In this document: positions 29,485 to 39,790 of the stretch, piece by piece
How the letters are laid out: every line of letters starts with the position of its first letter
How positions within the stretch are numbered: position 1 is the first letter of the stretch
NCBI RefSeq assembly: GCF_004295345.1
Contig: NZ_CP036200.1
Span: 868,001-932,000 of the forward strand
DNA from: Shewanella maritima
GTDB taxonomy: Bacteria; Pseudomonadota; Gammaproteobacteria; Enterobacterales; Shewanellaceae
DNA length: 64,000 nucleotides
Direction of reading: 5' to 3'
The notes under the pieces: generated by a model
The model's database searches: none
Told to the model about the DNA's origin: nothing
What the model saw: only the letters and a program-made list of their open reading frames with translations
Made by a program: the position numbers and the translations under genes

Positions 29485-29867
29485 CACGTCTTTTCACCTT
29501 ATATTTGTATAGCAGGGTCAGAATTGGGCGCAATTATAGGGAATTTACTACTACAAATCACCCGCAACAGCATATGAAAACAGTGTTTCCCGTTATGGGA
29601 AATATCACATTTTTTTAAAGCCAAAATCGCCGTGAAAAAGCCTTAAAATCTGGTGATATTCCATGGTGAATTGTGCATTTGTTTTAGCCGATTTTCGCCA
29701 AAGCTGTTAACCAATGTTAAAGTAACAACCTCAATTGGCGACTAAAGACATATAATTAATTTAATAATCAGCGGCTAGAGTAGTAAAATTGCGCCTTTGA
29801 TTTAACAAACACACAGCCGAACAACCTCATAGTTTCAGTAACTTATAAGGCACACCCAAAGCAACCT
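29485..29867. other. Divergent promoter region purL/mltF
   Basis: 383 bases without a gene. It contains a TTTCCC-GTTAT-GGGAAA palindrome at 29586-29602. No clear PurR-type box could be picked out by eye. Confidence 0.6.
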
Positions 29868-31298
29868 ATGCTCAACAAGTTTACATTTGTCTTTTTCTGT
29901 ATCCTACTTAGTGCATGTAGCAAGGTAGTGATTGAAGAGGTCCAGCTCAACCAAACTCCGCCCAAGCGCACTGTGCTTAAGGTGGGGACCTTGTATGGGC
30001 CGCAAATATACTTAAACTCAGAGCAAGGTGAGTCTGGATTTGACTATGAAATGGCCAAGCGTTTTGCAGACTACCTTGACGTCGAATTACAAATGGTGCC
30101 GTTCAGCGATAGACCACAATTGTTTGCCGCGCTTAAAGCTGAAGAGATAGATATTGTCGCTGCGGGTATTTCCAAAACCCCTGCCCGTACCGAGCAATTT
30201 AAGTTGGGGCCAACCCTCTACTTTGTTAATCAAGTACTGGTTTACAAAGCAGGCAAACCAAAACCCAGAGAGCTAAATCAGATTAATGGCCGCATGATGA
30301 TTTTGCCTGACTCAGCCGCTGAAAATGCCTTAATCAAACTGCAAAACGATTACCCCGATCTCAATTGGATCACCGCCAAAGACAAAGAGTACGAAGAAAT
30401 TTTGGCAATGGTGGTCAATGATGAACTTGACTACACAGTGTTAGACTCTAATAGCCTGCTGATTTCACAGCGTTTTTTACCAGAACTGCGCGAAGCATTA
30501 ACGCTTGAAGAAAAAGTTGAAGTCACCTGGTTATTGCATCCTCAGCAAGACGACTACTTGCTTAGCCAACTGCTGGATTTTTGGCATCAAGAAAAACGTG
30601 CTGGTACCTTTGAGTACCTGGATGAAAAGTACTTCGGCCATGTGAAACGCTTTGATTATGTCGACACTCGCGCGTTCATTCGTGCTATCGATAATGTGCT
30701 GCCTGAGTATCAGGCCATGTTCGAGAAATACGCTGGCGAGCTAGACTGGCGTAAATTGGCTGCTACCAGCTATCAAGAATCACACTGGAACCCAAGTGCC
30801 CGCTCACCGACCGGTGTGCGCGGCATGATGATGTTAACCCGCCCTACCGCATCTTATGTTGGGGTAAAAAACCGACTTGATGCCGAGCAATCGATCCGCG
30901 GCGGCGCTAAGTACTTACAAAACATGATTGACCGCCTACCGGAGTCAATACCAGATAATCAAAGAATTTGGTTTGCCCTCGCCTCTTACAATGTCGGCCT
31001 GGGTCATGTGGAGGATGCGCGCAAAATGGCGCAATCCATGGGGTTAGATCCAAGTGCGTGGCGTGATGTCAAAAAAGTATTGCCGCTATTGCAGCAGTCT
31101 AAATACTACAAGCAAACCCGCTATGGCTATGCTCGCGGCGGTGAAGCTGTGCATTACGTTGACAATATTCGCCGTTACTACGACACGCTAGTGTGGGTAG
31201 ACAACCAAACTAAGCAATTAAAAGATGCTGAACTGGAGTCTGAAGTGGAAGTGATTGCGGAAGATACAACTCAGCAGGTTCAAGAGTCTGCGCGATAG
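29868..31298 (+). CDS. mltF: Membrane-bound lytic murein transglycosylase F
   Basis: A 476-residue lipoprotein. The lipobox LLSAC puts the lipidated Cys at residue 17, so it should be in the outer membrane. Residues about 40-265 form a periplasmic solute-binding-like domain ([27 protein letters not shown]), and about 285-450 a lysozyme-like SLT domain. The catalytic Glu is E304 in [16 protein letters not shown], followed by GMMMLT and [12 protein letters not shown]. It cleaves peptidoglycan non-hydrolytically, giving 1,6-anhydromuropeptides. The C-terminal tail is acidic. Position beside purL and tadA copies the E. coli order. The ribosome-binding site is weak. Confidence 0.95.
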   Translation: MLNKFTFVFFCILLSACSKVVIEEVQLNQTPPKRTVLKVGTLYGPQIYLNSEQGESGFDYEMAKRFADYLDVELQMVPFSDRPQLFAALKAEEIDIVAAGISKTPARTEQFKLGPTLYFVNQVLVYKAGKPKPRELNQINGRMMILPDSAAENALIKLQNDYPDLNWITAKDKEYEEILAMVVNDELDYTVLDSNSLLISQRFLPELREALTLEEKVEVTWLLHPQQDDYLLSQLLDFWHQEKRAGTFEYLDEKYFGHVKRFDYVDTRAFIRAIDNVLPEYQAMFEKYAGELDWRKLAATSYQESHWNPSARSPTGVRGMMMLTRPTASYVGVKNRLDAEQSIRGGAKYLQNMIDRLPESIPDNQRIWFALASYNVGLGHVEDARKMAQSMGLDPSAWRDVKKVLPLLQQSKYYKQTRYGYARGGEAVHYVDNIRRYYDTLVWVDNQTKQLKDAELESEVEVIAEDTTQQVQESAR

Positions 31299-31704
31299 CT
31301 TGCCCAAAGCTACTTAACGCTATAGCGTTTACGCCAAAACCCTTGACCAATAACGCCTGCGCTACAAACCAACAGCGCCTAACCCTTTCTCAATAAACAC
31401 AAGTTATATTTTAAAGGTTGATTTTGTAATAACAATTATTCGACATTTGCCCTTGGTTGTTAGCAGATAACTGATTACACTTAGCGAGTCCTTTTAGCCT
31501 GTAAAATAACTCTGGCCATCCCAATGCGTAATAAAGCACTCAATAACTCGTCGGCATCGCGTCGTAGGATCATGTTAAAACAGCAACGCCGCCGTACTCA
31601 TGAACGCCAACGCACCCACTTTATGTTTTGGATCCCAAACTCTACTGAAACTAAAAGCTAGTTGCCTACTCAGACACAAAGGAAGGCATGCTAAAACAGC
31701 TAGC
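31299..31704. other. Intergenic region mltF to tadA, nothing clear
   Basis: 406 bases between convergent genes. A short AACGCTATAGCGTT palindrome lies near 31316-31329; no terminator with a T tract and no convincing gene was found. A 61-codon frame at 31600 overlaps the tadA 3' end in antisense and is not called. Confidence 0.55.
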
Positions 31705-32319
31705 TTAAGGCTGACTAGCTTGCAGTTGTTGCTGCTTTTTCAGCGCTTTTTTCTCTGCGCGGCGACGTTTAAAAAAGTTACTTAGCTGGGCAGCACATTC
31801 ATCAGCCAAAATACCTTTAGTTATCGCTACATGATGATTAAATTGCTCATGCTGCAATAGATTAACCACACTTCCCGCAGCACCTGTTTTTAAATCATCG
31901 GCGCCATACACCACTCGCTCGATTCGACTATGCACCATGGCGCCCGCGCACATCGAGCAAGGCTCAAGAGTCACATACAAGGTGGTACCCAGCATACGGT
32001 AGTTTTCTAGTACCTTACCCGCAGCTTGAATACATTCAATTTCAGCATGGGCTGTTGGGTTGTGCTCGCAAATGCTTAGGTTGTAGCCAGTGGCGATCAG
32101 CTCACCGTCTTTCACCAGCACAGCGCCAACAGGCACCTCTCCTTTAGCCTCAGCGAGCTTGGCTTGATCCATGGCAACTCGCATCCACTTTTCGTCAATG
32201 GCTTGTTGTTCCGAACTAAGCTCACTCACAACTTGCTGACCAAGATGATTGATGCTGACTGTCGTTATGGCAACTTGAGTTAAAGTAACTTGCTTAGAGG
32301 ACATTTCTTGCGAAGGCAT
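31705..32319 (-). CDS. tadA: tRNA-specific adenosine deaminase TadA
   Basis: A zinc deaminase that converts A34 to inosine in tRNA-Arg(ACG), needed for reading CGN codons. The zinc and proton-transfer residues are seen as H91-A-E93 and P-C121-S-M-C124. The frame gives 204 residues, some 35-40 more than E. coli TadA because of a variable N-terminus before DEKWMRVAM. The ATG at 32319 (GAGAG upstream) is taken, but the in-frame ATG at 32304 or a GTG nearer the conserved part could be the true start. The C-terminus is strongly basic (FKRRRAEKKALKKQ), as in relatives. Confidence 0.93.
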   Translation of the reverse strand: MPSQEMSSKQVTLTQVAITTVSINHLGQQVVSELSSEQQAIDEKWMRVAMDQAKLAEAKGEVPVGAVLVKDGELIATGYNLSICEHNPTAHAEIECIQAAGKVLENYRMLGTTLYVTLEPCSMCAGAMVHSRIERVVYGADDLKTGAAGSVVNLLQHEQFNHHVAITKGILADECAAQLSNFFKRRRAEKKALKKQQQLQASQP

Positions 32320-32363
32320 AAGACTCTCAAAACTTGATAAAACTTATGCCGCTAGTGTAAAAC

Positions 32364-32392
32364 AAAAAAGGCGCAAAATGCGCCTTTTTCAA
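32364..32392 (-). terminator. Terminator of guaA
   Basis: AAAAAGGCGCA-AAA-TGCGCCTTTTT between guaA and tadA, with the T tract placed for guaA, 23 bases past its stop. Confidence 0.92.
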
Positions 32393-32414
32393 AGTTAGAA
32401 GCTAGTCTACCAGA

Positions 32415-33992
32415 TTATTCCCACTCAATAGTTGCCGGTGGCTTACCAGAAATATCGTATACCACACGAGAAATACCATCGATTTCGTTAATAATGCGGT
32501 TAGATACACGGCCTAGGAAGTCATATGGCAAGTGTGCCCAGTGCGCAGTCATAAAGTCGATAGTTTCAACCGCACGTAGCGATACAACCCAATCGTACTT
32601 ACGGCCATCCCCCATTACGCCAACCGAGCGTACAGGTAGGAATACAGTAAATGCCTGGCTCACCTTGTGGTAAAGCTCTGCCTTGTGCAGCTCATCAATG
32701 AAGATAGCATCAGCACGGCGCAGCAGATCACAGTATTCTTTCTTGATTTCACCTAGTACACGAACGCCTAAACCAGGGCCTGGGAATGGGTGGCGATATA
32801 GCATGTCGTAAGGTAGGCCAAGCTCTAGACCAATCTTACGTACTTCGTCTTTAAACAGCTCACGTAGCGGCTCAACAAGGCCTAGCTCCATATCATCAGG
32901 TAAGCCGCCCACATTGTGGTGAGACTTGATCACGTGTGCTTTACCAGTTGCACTGCCTGCAGACTCAATCACATCTGGGTAGATAGTGCCTTGGGCTAAC
33001 CACTTAGCGTTAACGCATTTTTTCGACTCTTCATCGAAGATATCAACAAATACGTGGCCAATGATTTTACGCTTCGCTTCTGGGTCAGCTTCGCCTTTTA
33101 GTGCATCTAAGAAGCGGTTTTCAGCATCAACGTGAACAATGTTCAGACCAAAGTGATCGCCAAACATATCCATTACTTGTTGGGCTTCGTTTAAACGCAG
33201 TAGGCCGTTGTCAACAAACACACAAGTTAGCTTGTCGCCAATGGCGCGGTGCAGCAGCATAGCCACTACTGATGAATCAACACCACCAGAGAGACCTAGG
33301 ATAACTTCATCATCACCGATTTGTTTTTTCAAACGTTCAACAGCATCTTCAATGATTGAAGATGGTTTCCAGTTGGCTTCACACTGACAGATATCAAGTG
33401 CGAAATGCTCAAGCATACGCTTACCTTGACGAGTGTGAGTCACTTCAGGGTGGAACTGCACGCCGTAGAATTGCTTGTCCTCATTTGCCATCGCAGCAAA
33501 TGGACAAGTTTCAGTGTTAGCAACGGCAACAAAACCAGCTGGAATTTCAGATACCTTGTCACCATGGCTCATCCACACGTCTAGTAGTGGTTTACCATCG
33601 CTGCTGATTGCATCTTCAATGCTCTTGAATAGCGCTGATTCAGTTTGTACTTCTACTTGCGCGTAACCAAATTCACCTTCGCCAACACCCTGGATAACTT
33701 TGCCGCCAAGCTGCTCAGACATGGTCTGCATGCCGTAACAGATACCTAGAACTGGTACGCCAGCATTAAATACATATTCAGGTGCACGTGGTGAGCCTTC
33801 AGCTGTTACGCTTTCTGGGCCACCCGCTAGAATAATACCGTTTGGAGCAAACTCTTTAATTTGCTCTTCAGATACGTCCCAAGCCCAAAGCTCACAATAA
33901 ACACCGATTTCACGGATACGGCGTGCGATCAGCTGAGTGTATTGCGATCCAAAGTCTAGGATCAGGATTTTATGGTCATGAATGTTGCTCAT
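32415..33992 (-). CDS. guaA: GMP synthase (glutamine-hydrolysing)
   Basis: A 525-residue enzyme that aminates XMP to GMP. The glutaminase domain (about 8-205) has nucleophile Cys85 in GICYGMQ and the His/Glu pair in QFHPEVTHT. The ATP-pyrophosphatase domain has the PP-loop [11 protein letters not shown], and the C-terminal dimerisation domain ends in [13 protein letters not shown] at 33992 has AAGGTATCCC upstream; the frame continues to 34049 but homologues start at this Met. It follows guaB on the same strand after 108 bases, and a hairpin with a T run lies in that gap. Confidence 0.97.
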   Translation of the reverse strand: MSNIHDHKILILDFGSQYTQLIARRIREIGVYCELWAWDVSEEQIKEFAPNGIILAGGPESVTAEGSPRAPEYVFNAGVPVLGICYGMQTMSEQLGGKVIQGVGEGEFGYAQVEVQTESALFKSIEDAISSDGKPLLDVWMSHGDKVSEIPAGFVAVANTETCPFAAMANEDKQFYGVQFHPEVTHTRQGKRMLEHFALDICQCEANWKPSSIIEDAVERLKKQIGDDEVILGLSGGVDSSVVAMLLHRAIGDKLTCVFVDNGLLRLNEAQQVMDMFGDHFGLNIVHVDAENRFLDALKGEADPEAKRKIIGHVFVDIFDEESKKCVNAKWLAQGTIYPDVIESAGSATGKAHVIKSHHNVGGLPDDMELGLVEPLRELFKDEVRKIGLELGLPYDMLYRHPFPGPGLGVRVLGEIKKEYCDLLRRADAIFIDELHKAELYHKVSQAFTVFLPVRSVGVMGDGRKYDWVVSLRAVETIDFMTAHWAHLPYDFLGRVSNRIINEIDGISRVVYDISGKPPATIEWE

Positions 33993-34061
33993 GGGATACC
34001 TTATATCTGGGATATTTAAGTCGAAATCTTGTTTAACGCTTAACTTCAATCAAGTTGATTG

Positions 34062-34088
34062 AAAAAAGGCGGCAATTGATTTGCCGCC
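34062..34088 (-). terminator. Hairpin with T run between guaB and guaA
   Basis: On the minus strand GGCGGCAA and TTGCCGCC form an 8-bp GC-rich stem followed by TTTTTT, 12 bases past the guaB stop. It has the form of an intrinsic terminator inside what is normally one operon. Confidence 0.85.
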
Positions 34089-34100
34089 CATGGGTCGATA

Positions 34101-35573
34101 TTAAGAACCGCTACGGTAGTTAGGCGCTTCTTTACTAATGGTCACGTCATGTACGTGAGACTCGCCCATACCAGCAGAAGTGATCTTCACAAACTCTGCT
34201 TTTTCGTTTAATTCTTTAATGGTTGCACAACCGGTTAAGCCCATGCATGAGCGTAGGCCGCCCATGTGCTGGTGAATAATTTCTTTAAGCTTACCTTTGT
34301 AGGCAACGCGACCTTCAATACCTTCTGGAACTAGCTTGTCTGCAGCGTTGTCACTTTGGAAGTAACGGTCAGATGAACCTTGAGTTTGAGTCATCGCACC
34401 TAGTGAGCCCATACCGCGGTATGACTTGTACGCACGGCCATTGTATAGCTCAGTTTCGCCTGGCGCTTCGTCAGTACCCGCAAACATAGAGCCAGCCATG
34501 ATGCATGATGCGCCAGCGGCTAGTGCTTTAGCTAGGTCACCTGAGAAGCGAATACCGCCATCAGCAATAACAGGTATGTCTAAGTGCTTAACTGCAGCGG
34601 CTGCATCAGACACTGCGGTAATTTGCGGTACACCTACACCTGTTACGATACGAGTAGTACAGATAGAACCAGGGCCAATACCAACTTTAACTGCATCAAC
34701 GCCCGCTTCGACCAGTGCTAGTGCACCTTCAGCTGTTGCGACGTTACCGCCAACGATTTGTAAGTCAGGGTACGCTGCGCGAGTGTCGCGAATACGTTGT
34801 AATACACCTTCAGAGTGACCGTGTGATGAGTCGATAAGCAGCACGTCAACACCGGCTTTAACCAATGCAGCAACACGTTCTTCGTTGCCTGCACCAGCGC
34901 CAACTGCTGCGCCAACACGTAGACGACCTAATTCGTCTTTACATGCGTTTGGCTTACGCTCAGCTTTTTGGAAGTCTTTTACAGTGATAAGGCCCTTAAG
35001 CTTGAAGTTATCGTCAACCACTAACACCTTTTCAACACGGTGTGAGTGCATTAGGGTTTGCACTTCGTCTAGCGGCGTACCTTCAATAACGGTTACCAGG
35101 CGATCTTTAGGAGTCATCACCTTTTCAACAGTTAGGTTCCAATCTGTTACAAAGCGAACATCACGGCCAGTGATAATACCCACTAGCTCGTTAGCGTCGT
35201 TAATTACAGGGTAACCTGCAAAGCCATTACGCTCGGTTAGCTGCTTAACTTCAGCCAGCGTAGTAGACGGCTTAACCGTTACCGGCTGTTGAACAATACC
35301 CGCTTCATAGATTTTAACTTTACGTACTTCTTCAGCCTGCTGTTCAATGGTCATATTCTTATGAATAAAACCTAGACCACCTTCTTGCGCCATTGCGATA
35401 GCAAGACGTGCTTCAGTCACAGTGTCCATTGCGGCAGAAACAATTGGGGTGTTCAGTTCAATCTTTTTAGTCAGACGAGTTTTTAGAACAGCGGTGTTTG
35501 GGAGAACGGTTGAGTGAGCAGGAACCAGTAGGACATCATCGAAGGTTAGTGCGTCATTTCTTAATCTTAACAT
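34101..35573 (-). CDS. guaB: IMP dehydrogenase
   Basis: A 490-residue enzyme that oxidises IMP to XMP, the committed step to GMP. The (beta/alpha)8 barrel is interrupted by a CBS pair at about 95-205 ([14 protein letters not shown]). The catalytic Cys is in [13 protein letters not shown], and the mobile flap and Arg lie around [13 protein letters not shown] at 35573 has GGGAG upstream and matches homologues starting [18 protein letters not shown]; the frame upstream to 35639 is not translated sequence. First gene of guaB-guaA, divergent from xseA, the conserved arrangement. Confidence 0.97.
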   Translation of the reverse strand: MLRLRNDALTFDDVLLVPAHSTVLPNTAVLKTRLTKKIELNTPIVSAAMDTVTEARLAIAMAQEGGLGFIHKNMTIEQQAEEVRKVKIYEAGIVQQPVTVKPSTTLAEVKQLTERNGFAGYPVINDANELVGIITGRDVRFVTDWNLTVEKVMTPKDRLVTVIEGTPLDEVQTLMHSHRVEKVLVVDDNFKLKGLITVKDFQKAERKPNACKDELGRLRVGAAVGAGAGNEERVAALVKAGVDVLLIDSSHGHSEGVLQRIRDTRAAYPDLQIVGGNVATAEGALALVEAGVDAVKVGIGPGSICTTRIVTGVGVPQITAVSDAAAAVKHLDIPVIADGGIRFSGDLAKALAAGASCIMAGSMFAGTDEAPGETELYNGRAYKSYRGMGSLGAMTQTQGSSDRYFQSDNAADKLVPEGIEGRVAYKGKLKEIIHQHMGGLRSCMGLTGCATIKELNEKAEFVKITSAGMGESHVHDVTISKEAPNYRSGS

Positions 35574-35695
35574 GCAACATCTCCCAGTAAATTGTAGGGT
35601 AGGAAAGGGTAAATATTGCGGCGGGATTATACCTTGCATATATTGGTCGGTAAATGGGAAAATGCTTCAAAATAGCCCTTACGAAGCGTTTTATT

Positions 35696-37024
35696 ATGCT
35701 AACTACGAAAAACAATGTTTACACAGTTTCTCGATTAAACGGAGAAGTGCGAAATTTGCTCGAAGGACAGCTCGGCAGAGTCTGGCTGGAAGGTGAAATT
35801 TCCAACTTTTCTGCACCGCACTCAGGGCATTGGTACCTCACCTTAAAAGATAGTCGCTCGCAAATTCGCTGCGCCATGTTTAAAGGTCGCAATCAACAAG
35901 TGCGCTTTACCCCAACCAATGGTCAGCAAGTTTTAGTTAAAGGCAACATTAGCGTGTATGAGCCACGGGGCGACTACCAGCTATTACTCGAATCCATGCT
36001 GCCTGCTGGCGACGGCTTGCTAGCTCAGCAATATGATGCATTGAAAATGAAGCTGGCAGCAGAGGGCTTGTTTGCTACCGATACCAAACGACAATTGCCA
36101 GATAATATTCAGCGCATTGGAGTTGTCACCTCGGCAACAGGCGCGGCGCTTCGAGATATTCTTCACGTGCTAAAACGTCGTGACGCGTCATTAGAAGTCG
36201 TGGTTTACCCAACGCAAGTACAAGGCGCAGCGGCGAGCCAACAAATATGTCAGGCAATTGCCACAGCAAATGCCCGCCTAGAAGTCGACGTACTACTAGT
36301 TACCCGAGGCGGTGGTTCACTAGAAGACTTATGGTGCTTTAATGACGAGCAGCTGGCCCATGCGATATACAACAGCGCCCTACCCGTTGTTAGCGCGGTT
36401 GGTCATGAGGTTGATACTACTATTAGTGATTATGTTGCCGATTTGCGCGCGCCAACGCCATCTGCCGCAGCAGAGCTATTGTCAAAAGATAAAGGTAATA
36501 AGCAGGACAAATTACAGTTAGTGCTTAACCGCTTAAAACAAAGCATGCGTCACTATCAGCTTAATCAGCAATCGGTATTAGATAACCTTAACCATCAACT
36601 GCAGCGCCAAGACCCGCAGCGACAACTACAACAATTTGAGCAGCGCTTTGATGAACTACAAATGCGCCTTGAAACTGCGTTAACACGCAAGTTAACCAAT
36701 GCACAATTGATCAAGCAGCAACTGCAGCACAGACTCGCGCAAAACTCACCAGCGCAGCATATTGCCATGGAAGCCAACAAACTGTCATTTCTAGACACTA
36801 GATTAAATAAAGCGTTGGAGCTACAAATGGACAAAGCCAAAGCTCGTATCGCCAATGCCGCTCATCAGCTGGAAACCGTCAGCCCACTATCAACGTTAAG
36901 CCGTGGCTACTCGATTACCAAAGACGCCAGCGGTAAAGTCGTACAAGATGCAACTAAGCTGAATAGCGGTGATAAGCTAATAACCCAATTAAATAATGGT
37001 GAAGTGCTGTCTGTTGTTGAGTAG
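35696..37024 (+). CDS. xseA: Exodeoxyribonuclease VII large subunit
   Basis: A 443-residue nuclease subunit that degrades single-stranded DNA together with XseB (not in the window). An N-terminal OB fold covers about 5-100 ([28 protein letters not shown]). The catalytic domain includes [30 protein letters not shown] and [26 protein letters not shown], followed by a long coiled-coil section rich in Q, L and R (about 270-400). ATG at 35696 fits homologues; the frame extends 14 codons upstream without homology. The ribosome-binding site is weak. Confidence 0.96.
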   Translation: MLTTKNNVYTVSRLNGEVRNLLEGQLGRVWLEGEISNFSAPHSGHWYLTLKDSRSQIRCAMFKGRNQQVRFTPTNGQQVLVKGNISVYEPRGDYQLLLESMLPAGDGLLAQQYDALKMKLAAEGLFATDTKRQLPDNIQRIGVVTSATGAALRDILHVLKRRDASLEVVVYPTQVQGAAASQQICQAIATANARLEVDVLLVTRGGGSLEDLWCFNDEQLAHAIYNSALPVVSAVGHEVDTTISDYVADLRAPTPSAAAELLSKDKGNKQDKLQLVLNRLKQSMRHYQLNQQSVLDNLNHQLQRQDPQRQLQQFEQRFDELQMRLETALTRKLTNAQLIKQQLQHRLAQNSPAQHIAMEANKLSFLDTRLNKALELQMDKAKARIANAAHQLETVSPLSTLSRGYSITKDASGKVVQDATKLNSGDKLITQLNNGEVLSVVE

Positions 37025-37065
37025 CAGGCTTTTTTGGATACAGCCCTATGGGTTTGTGTAAAAGT

Positions 37066-37159
37066 CCTGGGAGCTATTGGAGCAAGATTCTACGGCATGG
37101 ATGCCGTAGTATAGCCATCATGGATGATTTCACGGCGCCTTGCGTAAATAGCTCTCAGG
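37066..37159. repeat. 94-bp palindromic repeat element
   Basis: The outer arms CCTGGGAGCTATTGGAGCAAG (37066) and the complement of 37139-37159 match at 17 of 21 positions. Inside lies a perfect CTACGGCAT-GG-ATGCCGTAG hairpin at 37090-37109. It is unrelated to the ATACCAAT elements. Only one copy was seen in the window. It resembles small dispersed REP- or MITE-type elements. Confidence 0.55.
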
Positions 37160-37301
37160 GTTTGTTGATAACGTGAGCATTCCTTACCAATATGACGAGC
37201 TACAGTGTTAAACCAATTTAGCCTACGGCAAAAAACCTTAATACAGCAATTAAGTGAATTCTTGCAGCACGCGCTGCCTTATATGAGCAATAAAGATAAC
37301 T

Positions 37302-37781
37302 ATGCTAAAAATTATTTCGAACCAAGATTTTGAACAATTTTCTCAAAACGCTAAAGATGCACCGCGTCAGCGCAGTCATCATAATCTGCATGAGAGCCTA
37401 GATGCGGGTGTACAGCGCTTATTTATCTCGACTGAGCCTGATACCTATATGCGACCACATCGTCACAGCGAATCGCACAAGTGGGAGCTGTTTCTGGTAT
37501 TGAAAGGTCAGCTTGACCTACTTATCTTCGATGATGAAGGCACTGTCACCGAGCGTCACAGCTTGTCGCCAGAGACCAACCGCGCTATCGAAATTCCACC
37601 AGGCACTTGGCACGGCTATGCTTGCATGCAATCGGGCACCGTTGGCTTAGAAATTAAACAAGGTGCTTACGTGCCAACGCCCGCCGAGGACTTTGCACCA
37701 TGGACGGCAGCTGAAGGTGAATCTGGCGCAGATGAATACCGCGACTGGATGCGCAGCGCACAAGTTGGCGACAAAAACTAA
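37302..37781 (+). CDS. WbuC family cupin-fold metalloprotein
   Basis: A 159-residue small cupin. Metal-binding histidines are in RPHRHSESHKWELFLVLKG (about residues 51-69) and in EIPPGTWHGYACM (about 100-112). This two-motif form fits the WbuC family, named after a gene in some O-antigen clusters. Catalytic function is not established and no O-antigen genes are near. Relatives in Shewanella occur as lone genes. The start at 37302 gives a normal-length protein; the upstream region AAAGATAAC is a modest ribosome-binding site. Confidence 0.85.
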   Translation: MLKIISNQDFEQFSQNAKDAPRQRSHHNLHESLDAGVQRLFISTEPDTYMRPHRHSESHKWELFLVLKGQLDLLIFDDEGTVTERHSLSPETNRAIEIPPGTWHGYACMQSGTVGLEIKQGAYVPTPAEDFAPWTAAEGESGADEYRDWMRSAQVGDKN

Positions 37782-37957
37782 GAGCTTAGAAATAAGCAAT
37801 TAAAATAGAAAAACTCATATTGAGATAGCACTATCTTCATTTAAATGTCGTTAATATTAGCTGACAGTCATTTGCTTTCTGCTTTAGGCTGTCGGCTCTT
37901 ATCGCAAGAAATCACTTAGAAACCCATCACTTAGAAACTCATCAAATAATAAGCAAT

Positions 37958-38503
37958 ATGGAAATTATACTTATCCGTCATGGACGCCCCACTACGGCCG
38001 GCAACCCCAAAGTATCCGCCAGCGGTTTTACTCAATGGGTTAGGCACTATCATCACGCTAAGGTGTGCTACACAAGCCGCGCCAATCATCAAGTATTTGA
38101 TAATAGCCATTACCTAGTCTCAAGCGACTTAAAAAGAGCTATTCACTCTAGCGAAATATATTCAGGTAAAACACCTCAGCAGCAACTTCCCTCTCTACGC
38201 GAGATGGACATTCCGCGCTACAAACTACCGTTTACATTAAATGCTTGGACCTGGGTTTACCTCAACCGCGCATTGTGGATGTTGGGTAAAAGAGGCAACT
38301 TTGAGTCTTATAATGATGCAAAACAGCGCGCGATAGTTGCAGCCGATGAATTGATAGCCCTCGCCAAGCAACATAAAAAAGTAATGGCATTTGGCCACGG
38401 CTTTATGAACCTTCATATTCGCCGCGAGCTCGCAAGAAAAGGTTGGCAGGTAAAAGAGAAAGACAACAATTACTGGGGTAAAAATACACTGATATTGGAC
38501 TAA
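37958..38503 (+). CDS. Histidine phosphatase family protein
   Basis: A 181-residue phosphatase of the phosphoglycerate mutase-like fold. The phospho-acceptor is His8 in LIRHGRP. The second histidine is His147 in AFGHGFMN, and Glu82 (SLREMDIP) is the likely acid. The set of signature residues is complete, so activity is expected, but the substrate (small molecule or phosphoprotein) cannot be told. No signal peptide. It has its own downstream terminator and no operon partner; the WbuC-like gene ends 176 bases upstream. Confidence 0.88.
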   Translation: MEIILIRHGRPTTAGNPKVSASGFTQWVRHYHHAKVCYTSRANHQVFDNSHYLVSSDLKRAIHSSEIYSGKTPQQQLPSLREMDIPRYKLPFTLNAWTWVYLNRALWMLGKRGNFESYNDAKQRAIVAADELIALAKQHKKVMAFGHGFMNLHIRRELARKGWQVKEKDNNYWGKNTLILD

Positions 38504-38530
38504 TGGAGCTTGAAGCTCTCCCAGATGAAG

Positions 38531-38567
38531 CAACAGCCTGGCATTATTGTCAGGCTGTTTTGTTATT
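38531..38567 (+). terminator. Terminator after the histidine phosphatase gene
   Basis: AACAGCCTG-N10-CAGGCTGTT followed by TTGTT, 27 bases past the stop codon. Confidence 0.85.
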
Positions 38568-38608
38568 CCAACAAAAGGTTACTCGATTCGATACTAGCCA
38601 AAGGCTTC

Positions 38609-39685
38609 TCAATGAATCGCTTTACGCCTAACTGCGACAATGAGCATCACAAACAAACCAAAAGCACCTAAACTACCTGCGGAATATTCTTCAACAATCA
38701 CAACCTCACTGCTGCCCGAGTCCCAATCTCGGCTTTCCAGAGGCAAGGCATACAGGCTATCGACATCTTCACTGCTAATCGTTGCGACAATATCGCTGTA
38801 GCCAACCTCATATAAATCAATCAACACATCATAGTGATCAGTGGGGTAGCCACTGGCAAGGGTGGTAAGCACTTCATAATCATCGTCAGTTCTATCACCT
38901 TCAATAGTGAAAATATCTGTGGTGTAATAATGCTCCCACGGCCCACCGTTTCGACTTAGGTACATTTCAGCGTACACATTGGCAATTTCATAACCCGTAG
39001 GACCAAGAATATCGGCGTCAAAGGTCACGCTAAATGTTTGATAAAAACCGTTGTAATTGAAGTCATCAAACAAGCGGCTATATGCATCGTAAATACTAAA
39101 GTCATAATACAAAGCGGCATCAGTGGGTTGACTCACCTTCACGCTCAACAGAGACTGGGACTGCGCAAAGTCAGCTGATTGAGCAGATTGACTATCTTCT
39201 TTTGCCTGCTCTTTCTTTTGTGCTTTCTTTTGCACAATAATCCACTCGCGCAGTAAGCCCTGATATGACGGAGTGTCTACTTGATGCTGGTTTGATTGTA
39301 CAACCTGCTTTTGCTCTAACCTTTTTTGTAACGCTAGCTGCAGCTTGTGCTGCAAATGGACTAGCAACTCGTCACTAGCATCTTTCTCTATATTCGTATC
39401 GGCATCTTCCGAGCTTACTGACGCTGTAGCCTGCATCTCAGACGCTTTTGACTCTATGCGCGCAACGGGCGTGGAGTGCTGCATGCCAACACTAATTACC
39501 TGCTTAGCAGGTGCAGCATTAGTAGCGGTAATGCCATCATCGCTATTAACCTGCTCTGATTGCTGAGTTTGCGCAAACGCTGCATGACAACTTAGCCAGG
39601 CAAACACAGCCAAAAGCATGATTGGCAGCGAAGTTAACTGACGATACTTTTTGTGCTTGCTGACTTGATAACGAGACTTTTTCAT
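38609..39685 (-). CDS. Choice-of-anchor H family-like secreted protein with GlyGly-CTERM-type tail
   Basis: A 358-residue exported protein. The basic N-terminus and hydrophobic core (LPIMLLAVFAWLSCHAAFA) form a signal peptide. Residues about 40-165 are polar, Q/S/E-rich and low in order. A compact domain follows at about 190-320: DFSIYDAYSRLFDDFNYNGF, AEMYLSRNGGPWEHYYTTDI and YDVLIDLYEVGYSDIVATIS. The C-terminus (SAGSLGAFGLFVMLIV, then RRK) is a short glycine motif, one membrane span and a basic end, as in rhombosortase substrates. The first position is SAG, not SGG. ATG at 39685 has GAGGAAGG upstream. A direct-repeat box lies about 50 bases upstream, shared with the two-component locus. Confidence 0.8.
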   Translation of the reverse strand: MKKSRYQVSKHKKYRQLTSLPIMLLAVFAWLSCHAAFAQTQQSEQVNSDDGITATNAAPAKQVISVGMQHSTPVARIESKASEMQATASVSSEDADTNIEKDASDELLVHLQHKLQLALQKRLEQKQVVQSNQHQVDTPSYQGLLREWIIVQKKAQKKEQAKEDSQSAQSADFAQSQSLLSVKVSQPTDAALYYDFSIYDAYSRLFDDFNYNGFYQTFSVTFDADILGPTGYEIANVYAEMYLSRNGGPWEHYYTTDIFTIEGDRTDDDYEVLTTLASGYPTDHYDVLIDLYEVGYSDIVATISSEDVDSLYALPLESRDWDSGSSEVVIVEEYSAGSLGAFGLFVMLIVAVRRKAIH

Positions 39686-39736
39686 AACCTTCCTCGACAA
39701 TTTTATTAAGCAGTCTCTGTATTTAAACCAAGGTAA

Positions 39737-39753
39737 TATGAACATAAGCTGAA
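39737..39753 (-). promoter_or_regulatory. Candidate response-regulator box a, facing the anchor protein gene
   Basis: On the minus strand it reads TTCAGC-TTATG-TTCATA: two similar hexamers 11 bases apart, the spacing used by OmpR/PhoP-type regulators. A TAAATA -10-like box follows 11 bases downstream, giving activator-type geometry. Confidence 0.6.
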
Positions 39754-39773
39754 CAAAAACAGCACCTTATTCA

Positions 39774-39790
39774 TTCATCTTATGTTCATC
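39774..39790 (+). promoter_or_regulatory. Candidate response-regulator box b, facing the PepSY-RR-HK operon
   Basis: TTCATC-TTATG-TTCATC is a perfect hexamer direct repeat with an 11-base period. A TATATG -10-like box lies eight bases downstream. It would allow autoregulation of the operon starting at 40038. Confidence 0.62.

Noticed and set aside
25603-29487. GTG at 29487 as the purL start
   Set aside because: ATG follows immediately and is sufficient; the GTG-ATG pair leaves the choice open by one codon, so it is only noted.
29485-29867. PurR box or purine riboswitch before purL
   Set aside because: No sequence close to the PurR palindrome and no purine aptamer core could be identified by eye.
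31600-31785. 61-codon plus-strand frame at the 3' end of tadA
   Set aside because: Half of it lies antisense to the conserved basic tail of tadA and no ribosome-binding site precedes it.
34718-34918. Frames antisense to or overlapping guaB, purL, hisS, ispG and other long genes
   Set aside because: They are shadows of strongly conserved genes and show no family features.
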